From assembly GCA_004282875.1 (NCBI GenBank), contig SHLT01000012.1:1-39640 (forward strand): a DNA stretch of 39,640 nucleotides, given 5' to 3'. Shown here piece after piece: positions 36,001 through 39,640 of the stretch (positions within the stretch are counted from its first letter, which is position 1; each line of letters begins with the position of its first letter). The translations under genes were made by a program, and so were the position numbers. A model generated the notes under the pieces. The model was not told where the DNA came from and did no database searches. It was given only the letters and a program-made list of their open reading frames with translations. Origin of the DNA: Chromatiales bacterium (GTDB taxonomy: Bacteria > Pseudomonadota > Gammaproteobacteria > Steroidobacterales > Woeseiaceae).

Positions 36001-36243
36001 CTGGCTCGTGAGGTCGTACGCTCGGTGCAGGATGCCCGCAAACAGGCCGGCCTTGAGGTATCAGATCGCATCACGCTGGGCGTATCGGGGTCGCCTGCCG
36101 TCGACGCGGCACTTGAAACGCATCGCCAGTACCTGATGAACGAAACACTGGCGATCGACTGGGTCGTTGGCCAGGAAGACGCGAAATACACGGCTGATCG
36201 AGACATGGGTGAGGAGCACTGGAAGATCGAGATCAGTCGCTAG
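33097..36243 (+). CDS. ileS: Isoleucyl-tRNA synthetase, class-2 (eukaryote-like) type
   Basis: A 1048-residue synthetase that charges tRNA-Ile. The HIGH motif appears as PGIHH (55-59) in NEGPPTANGKPGIHHVLAR, and KMSKS at 597-601. An editing (CP1) domain is present with VWTTTPWTLPSNLALAVG. Length, HIGH-region sequence and the lack of a C-terminal zinc-binding cysteine motif fit the IleRS2 type found in some bacteria and eukaryotes, often mupirocin-tolerant, rather than the usual proteobacterial IleRS1 (about 940). The start is TTG 33097 after GAGGAA (33085-33090). An overlapping 5-codon frame (ATG 33090) and an ATG-TGA at 33081 precede it. No lspA or ribF neighbour is seen. Confidence 0.95.
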   Translation: MAFKEVTGRYNGPALEEEVLEFWREQDVFAKTVEATKDGPQFSFNEGPPTANGKPGIHHVLARSFKDIFPRYKTMRGYYVPRKAGWDTHGLPVEHEVEKLLKKEGRIESYDKAEIEEKVGIAEFTRLCRESVMTYIGDWEKMTERMGFWVNLDEAYYTLNNSFIETVWYLLKEIWDKDLIYKGYKVVPYDPRIGATLSSHELAQGYKETEDPSITVRFKLEGEDDTYILVWTTTPWTLPSNLALAVGTDIDYSYCRSEGQTLIVAEALREAVFRDIEHEVVKTVKGSDLVGTRYERLFDYLDAEGDKVFTVMAADFVSTEDGTGIVHTAPAYGVDDLAFGQANDLPVVHGVGLDGNFVDAVEPVKGLFFKDADKILIRMLKDRGLMFRSERYRHNYPFGWRTGDPILYYAKNAWYIRTSKFAERMAELNQTINWVPEHIKDGRFGKWLENNVDWALSRERFWGTPLPVWTDGENFMCVGSVAELEELTGRELTELDLHRPAVDDVTFEKDGKTWQRIPEVIDCWFDSGAMSYAQWHYPFENQDKFEKHFPADFICEAIDQTRGWFYTLHAIATLVSDSVAYQNCICLSHIVDKDGKKMSKSLGNIIDPYDVFNSVGADALRWYFLARLSPDVQKRISVDIVADVASSFINTFWNTYGFFVLYARLDEIDLTKDVPVADRPEIDRWALALLHRTITTVTDALDHYDAKGAGEAIESFVDQLSNWYVRRNRRRFWKSTDPQDKQAAYLTLYECLKSAHELMAPFVPFLAENVYQNLVRSVDSEALPSVHMGNWPEADATWRNEALLHDIDVVQKVVGLGRAARSHSGVRTRQPISRLLVRAPNDAAARALDSHKDQLLEELNVKAVEFIARDAGLVSYNIKPNLPKLGKQYGRLVPQIKQALLDADGAAIASAIASGDTFEIEVAGQTIPLDGDDVLVETHSAEGYSCEADSGYLAALDTMLSDELLAEGLAREVVRSVQDARKQAGLEVSDRITLGVSGSPAVDAALETHRQYLMNETLAIDWVVGQEDAKYTADRDMGEEHWKIEISR

Positions 36244-36353
36244 CCGCGAATCTTGAACACTCGGGCAAATCAAATGTGATAGCCTCTTTTGACCGATCGC
36301 ACAGCAACATGTGCGACGAATAACAACAAAAACCGGTCAAGGGGTAAAGCTGC

Positions 36354-37775
36354 GTGCTGTTTAATTCACTCACGTTTGTGGTGTTCTTTGTGCTCGTCCT
36401 CGCGTTGCACAATGCGCCTTTCAGCTGGAGGACGAAGAAGACCAATCTTCTGATCGCCAGCTATCTCTTCTACGCGGCCTGGAATCCACCCTTCGTCATA
36501 TTGCTGTGGATCTCGACGATCATCGACTGGCACGTCGCGAAGCGCATGTTCGTCGAAAAGGCGAGGGGGCGACGCAAGTTGCTGTTGGCGGTCAGCGTCG
36601 CTGTTAATCTCGGGCTGCTCGGCTACTTCAAGTACGGTGAGTTCCTGCTCGAAAACTTCGTAGCGATGGCCGCCGCTGTCGGCATTGCATACCAGCCACC
36701 GGAGTGGAACATCATTCTACCGGTCGGCATTTCTTTCTATACGTTCCAGACCATGGCGTACTCGCTCGACGTTTATCTGCGGCGCGCCGAGCCGTCGAAG
36801 TCGTTCCTGGACTTCGCTCTCTTCGTCACGTTTTTCCCGCAACTGGTTGCGGGCCCGATCGTCCGACCCACGCACTTGTTGCCGCAATTCGCAGTCCCGC
36901 GGGTTGCGACCCCGAAGCAGCTGTACTGGGGCCTGGCACTGATGACGATCGGTATGTTCCAGAAAATCGTCGTCGCCGACGGTTTGTTGGCGCCGGCGGC
37001 CGATGCTGTTTTCAGCGCCGACAAGATGCTGCATCCACTCGACGCGTGGCTCGGCACGCTGGCTTTTTCGGGCCAGATATTCTCTGATTTCGCCGGTTAT
37101 TCCACGACGGCCATCGGCGTCGCGCTGACGCTGGGATTCGGTCTGCCGGATAACTTCCGCTTTCCTTATGCCGCAATTGGCTTCTCGGATTTCTGGCGGC
37201 GCTGGCATATTTCCCTCTCGTCGTGGCTGCGTGACTACCTCTACGTTCCCTTAGGCGGCAATCGCAAGGGCAACCTGAGAACCTACGCCAACCTGATGAC
37301 CACGATGCTTCTCGGTGGTTTATGGCACGGCGCCAGCTGGACGTTCGTGGTCTGGGGTGGTCTGCACGGCCTGTTTCTTGCCGCAGAGCGCTGGCTAAAG
37401 GCCCGAGTCGGTGACAAGGCCATCTGGAGCCGGCTGCCCGCCCAGGTGTTTCTCGCGTTGCTCACCTATTTCCTCGTGAATATCACGTGGGTGTTCTTCC
37501 GCGCCGGGGATTTCGCCACCGCGTGGCGCATGATCGTGACAATGCTGACCTTCGTTACCGAGGGCGAGAAAGTCCTGATCACACCGCACATTGTGCAGGT
37601 TGTGATAACGATCGGCATTATGCTGCTGATTCACTGGCGAATGCGCGAGCGCAAGCTCGACGAAGTTGTCGGGCGTATGCCGGCCTGGCTTACCGGTCTG
37701 ATCTGGGGCGTCATGCTAACGCTCATTATCATTACGCAGGGAGGAAGCGATGCCTTCATCTACTTCCAGTTCTGA
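36354..37775 (+). CDS. MBOAT-family membrane O-acyltransferase (AlgI/DltB-like)
   Basis: A 473-residue membrane protein of about ten helices. It has FNSLTFVVFFVLVLALHNAP at the start, ILPVGISFYTFQTMAYSLDVY, FVTFFPQLVAGPIVRP, FSDFWRRWHISLSSWLRDYLY and the catalytic-histidine motif GGLWHGASWTFVVWGGLHG. Such enzymes move acyl groups across the inner membrane to a polysaccharide or other acceptor. The start is GTG 36354 after AAGGGG. The next gene overlaps its end by 26 bp and should encode the periplasmic partner. The acceptor is unknown; no alginate or polysaccharide genes are nearby. Confidence 0.93.
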   Translation: MLFNSLTFVVFFVLVLALHNAPFSWRTKKTNLLIASYLFYAAWNPPFVILLWISTIIDWHVAKRMFVEKARGRRKLLLAVSVAVNLGLLGYFKYGEFLLENFVAMAAAVGIAYQPPEWNIILPVGISFYTFQTMAYSLDVYLRRAEPSKSFLDFALFVTFFPQLVAGPIVRPTHLLPQFAVPRVATPKQLYWGLALMTIGMFQKIVVADGLLAPAADAVFSADKMLHPLDAWLGTLAFSGQIFSDFAGYSTTAIGVALTLGFGLPDNFRFPYAAIGFSDFWRRWHISLSSWLRDYLYVPLGGNRKGNLRTYANLMTTMLLGGLWHGASWTFVVWGGLHGLFLAAERWLKARVGDKAIWSRLPAQVFLALLTYFLVNITWVFFRAGDFATAWRMIVTMLTFVTEGEKVLITPHIVQVVITIGIMLLIHWRMRERKLDEVVGRMPAWLTGLIWGVMLTLIIITQGGSDAFIYFQF

Positions 37776-38847
37776 GAGTACGGCGGCTATGAGCAAATAC
37801 GACCGGGGGCTGCCGGGCGACTCCATCAAGCCGGCTGCGTTGCTGGGCCTGGTTATCATGATCGTCATGCTGAGCGGCTGGGAAATGTACTGGCGCAGCG
37901 AAGGGTCGATTCCCTCTTATCGGAACAGCGAAGGCCTGTGGGCGATCCAACGCCGGCGCGTCGATGAGATCGAGGGCGAAAAGACCGTGCTGGCAGGATC
38001 GTCGCGTATGTTCTTTAACTCGCAGCTCGATGTCTGGGAGCGGGTGTCAGGGGAGCGACCGATACAGTTGTCACTGGAGGGAACCAGCCCTGTGTCCTTG
38101 ATGGAGGATCTCGCTGAAGACCCTGACATGACCGGTACCCTCATCGTCGGCGTTGCTGGCGAAATGTTTTTCACCGGATTCGAATTCCGCGGCAGCGCGT
38201 TCGAGCGATACGCGAATGAAACCCCGTCCCAGTGGCTGGGTCAGCAAATATCGATGCTCGTGGAGCCGTATCTTGCGTTTTACCAGTACGACTACAGTCT
38301 TTTTACGGTTATCAAGCGCCAGGCGTTTCCCAGGCGCGAGGGTGTTTTCTTCCTAATGGACGTGCGTCGTCTTGCCAATTACAGCAAAGATCGCAACGCA
38401 CGCATGTTCTCGAAGGTTGAGACCGATCCCGAGTACGCCGAGATTGCCAAGGAAATCTGGGCACAGTTCTACCGACCCATCGAGACGATGAGTGAAGATG
38501 AACTCGCGGCCGGGCTGGAGAATCACAATAAACAAATCGACCGCGCCGTCGCGGCGACCAGGAAACTGCAGGCAAGAGGCGTCGAGGTGATCTTTGTCCG
38601 GCACCCGTTTGAGGGTATTTACGACAAGATCGAACCTACGTATTTTCCTCGCGCGAGCAGTTGGGATGTACTGATTGAAAGGACCGGCGCTCTGGGTGTC
38701 CACTGGCAGGACCACGAGGAATTGCAGGGCTTCTGGCTCCCGGAGTCTTCACATCTCGCGGCCGCCGATGCCGATCGCTTTACCGAGGCATTGTATGAAA
38801 TTATCCGGCGCGAGCTAGCGGATCGAAATGTCGGGGAACAGCAATGA
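37750..38847 (+). CDS. SGNH-hydrolase-like membrane-anchored partner of the MBOAT protein
   Basis: A 365-residue protein with one N-terminal membrane helix (about 27-44, IKPAALLGLVIMIVMLSGW) and a periplasmic domain. The SGNH/AlgJ-DltD-like features are TVLAGSSRMFFNSQLD (possible catalytic Ser at 84/85), VIFVRHPFEG, and a late ESSHLAAADADRF with a candidate His. The family transfers acyl groups received from an MBOAT protein, so the two genes probably form one O-acylation machine. The start ATG 37750 follows AGGGAGGAAG. A later ATG near 37789 lacks such a site. Confidence 0.82.
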   Translation: MPSSTSSSESTAAMSKYDRGLPGDSIKPAALLGLVIMIVMLSGWEMYWRSEGSIPSYRNSEGLWAIQRRRVDEIEGEKTVLAGSSRMFFNSQLDVWERVSGERPIQLSLEGTSPVSLMEDLAEDPDMTGTLIVGVAGEMFFTGFEFRGSAFERYANETPSQWLGQQISMLVEPYLAFYQYDYSLFTVIKRQAFPRREGVFFLMDVRRLANYSKDRNARMFSKVETDPEYAEIAKEIWAQFYRPIETMSEDELAAGLENHNKQIDRAVAATRKLQARGVEVIFVRHPFEGIYDKIEPTYFPRASSWDVLIERTGALGVHWQDHEELQGFWLPESSHLAAADADRFTEALYEIIRRELADRNVGEQQ

Positions 38848-39299
38848 CGATGAAAATTCTGGTCTCACTGGACCTTTCCGAGGCGACACCGCGGGTCCTG
38901 CAGGTAACCGAGCGCATGTCGCGACAGTCCGCCGGCGAAGTGCGGTTGCTGCACGTGGCCGAAGCGGAGCCCGACTTCATGGGTTACGACGCGGGTCCCG
39001 AAGTTGTCAGGGACCAGGTTGCGAAAGAGTTTCGTGACGAGCATCGCGCTATTCAAAAGCATGCTGACGCATTGCGGGAGGCCGGCATCGAGGCCAGCGC
39101 CCGGCTTATCCAGGGCCCGATTGTGGAAACTGTATTGAAGGAAGTGAAGCGTTTTGAGGCAGACCTTCTGATCGTCGGTAGCCATGGATTCGGCGCAATA
39201 TACGATCTGCTTGTTGGCAGTGTCAGCCGGGGGCTGCTCAAGGAAGCCGACATACCGGTTCTGGTTGTGCCCATTCGAGACCCGTCTCTACGCCCCTAG
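38844..39299 (+). CDS. Universal stress protein (UspA family)
   Basis: A 151-residue single Usp domain: KILVSLDLSEATPRVLQVTERM at the start, and an ATP-binding loop LLIVGSHGFGAIYDLLVGSVS followed by DIPVLVVPI near the end. The G-2x-G-9x-G-S pattern predicts nucleotide binding. It overlaps the SGNH gene by 4 bp (ATGA), so it belongs to the acyltransferase operon. Its stop shares CTAG with the convergent outer-membrane gene. Confidence 0.93.
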   Translation: MTMKILVSLDLSEATPRVLQVTERMSRQSAGEVRLLHVAEAEPDFMGYDAGPEVVRDQVAKEFRDEHRAIQKHADALREAGIEASARLIQGPIVETVLKEVKRFEADLLIVGSHGFGAIYDLLVGSVSRGLLKEADIPVLVVPIRDPSLRP

Positions 39300-39640
39300 A
39301 AACTGTTGCGCAGCTCCAGCAGGAATTGCACATCGTCGATGGACGAGTCGCCGTTGAGGGGAAACGCGAGGTCCATGTGGACGACCTGGTCGGATACGCG
39401 CGTCAAGGCGAAGCGTAGCCCCACTCCCGCATCCGCAAGCCAGCCCCGATAGTCCGGGCCGAGCGGGTTAGCCCCCCAGACTCTTCCGGCGTCCGCAAAC
39501 ACGGCCGCACCGACGCGTGCGAAGCGAAACGGATACCAGTCGGTGAAGAAACGTTGCTCGACGGTTGCCAGCAATTTGGAGTCCCCGACCTGGTAGCGCA
39601 GAGGATACCCTCGCAACCCTGTCTTGCCTCCGATTTCGAC
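39296..39640 (-). CDS. Omp85/BamA-like outer-membrane protein, C-terminal part (5' end outside window)
   Basis: The reading frame is open to the window edge, giving about 114 codons of the 3' end. It reads GGKTGLRGYPLRYQVGDSKLL, the LRGY motif typical of Omp85/surface-antigen beta-barrels, then RFFTDWYPFRFARVGAAVF, ADAGRVWG and GVGLRFALTR. It ends in LRNSF with the terminal Phe of outer-membrane barrels. Which Omp85 member it is (BamA, TamA, two-partner TpsB or a surface-antigen protein) cannot be decided from this part. Confidence 0.85.
   Translation of the reverse strand, partial: VEIGGKTGLRGYPLRYQVGDSKLLATVEQRFFTDWYPFRFARVGAAVFADAGRVWGANPLGPDYRGWLADAGVGLRFALTRVSDQVVHMDLAFPLNGDSSIDDVQFLLELRNSF

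Overview
The window looks like a chromosomal segment of a Gammaproteobacterium with moderately high GC. The best clue is gene order. The minus-strand run aroQ-accB-accC-prmA-(DUF3426 zinc-ribbon protein)-dusB-fis-purH-purD next to dsbD-like and groESL genes is, from general knowledge, a classic gammaproteobacterial neighbourhood, as in Pseudomonas. A placement near marine Woeseiales/Chromatiales-type lineages is only a guess. I see no tRNA, rRNA, CRISPR array, prophage or transposase gene.

Layout. (1) 1-1937: the 3' end of rho, an exported LolA/DUF4412-like protein and a small STAS/SpoIIAA-like protein. (2) 2061-5957: an ECF sigma factor, a FecR-type anti-sigma factor and a TonB-dependent receptor with an STN domain, overlapping head to tail as a trans-envelope signalling and uptake unit. 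(3) 5909-7698 (minus): three overlapping genes for an exported protein of unknown function, a HEAT-repeat protein and a truncated glycosyltransferase. (4) 7808-19230 (minus): an eleven-gene run covering shikimate (aroQ), fatty-acid initiation (accBC), translation (prmA, dusB), the nucleoid regulator fis, late purine synthesis (purHD), molybdenum cofactor (moeA) and a beta-carbonic anhydrase. (5) 19311-20519: a perfect 22-bp inverted repeat and a two-gene 'split DsbD'. (6) 20569-25227: groESL behind a CIRCE operator, a lipoprotein, a CNNM/CorC-type protein and an Hsp20. (7) 25231-30736: the MsrPQ methionine sulfoxide repair system, a small membrane protein, a DsbA/FrnE-family protein, an epoxide-hydrolase-like enzyme, a DksA/TraR-type zinc finger protein, a small lipoprotein and an SDR. 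(8) 30805-36243: an OPT transporter, then a complete T-box riboswitch controlling a class-2 (eukaryote-like) isoleucyl-tRNA synthetase. (9) 36354-39640: an MBOAT acyltransferase, its SGNH-like partner, a universal stress protein and the C-terminus of an Omp85-type outer-membrane protein.

The most striking observation is the T-box leader at about 32828-33078. Its elements can be read directly: an AUC (Ile) specifier after a GAA motif, AGUA in the opposing strand, an AG bulge and distal loop, stem III, the GGGUGGUACCGCG T-box, and a competing intrinsic terminator. T-boxes are characteristic of Firmicutes, Actinobacteria and a few other phyla and are not expected in Gammaproteobacteria. The riboswitch and the atypical IleRS may have arrived together by horizontal transfer. 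Secondary points are the DsbD split without its membrane domain, the STN-like domain at the end of the anti-sigma factor, the very long acidic DUF3426 protein and the perfect palindrome.

Functional theme: several genes deal with envelope redox and protein quality control (DsbD-alpha, TlpA-like, MsrPQ, DsbA-like, GroESL, Hsp20). MoeA supports the molybdopterin enzyme MsrP.
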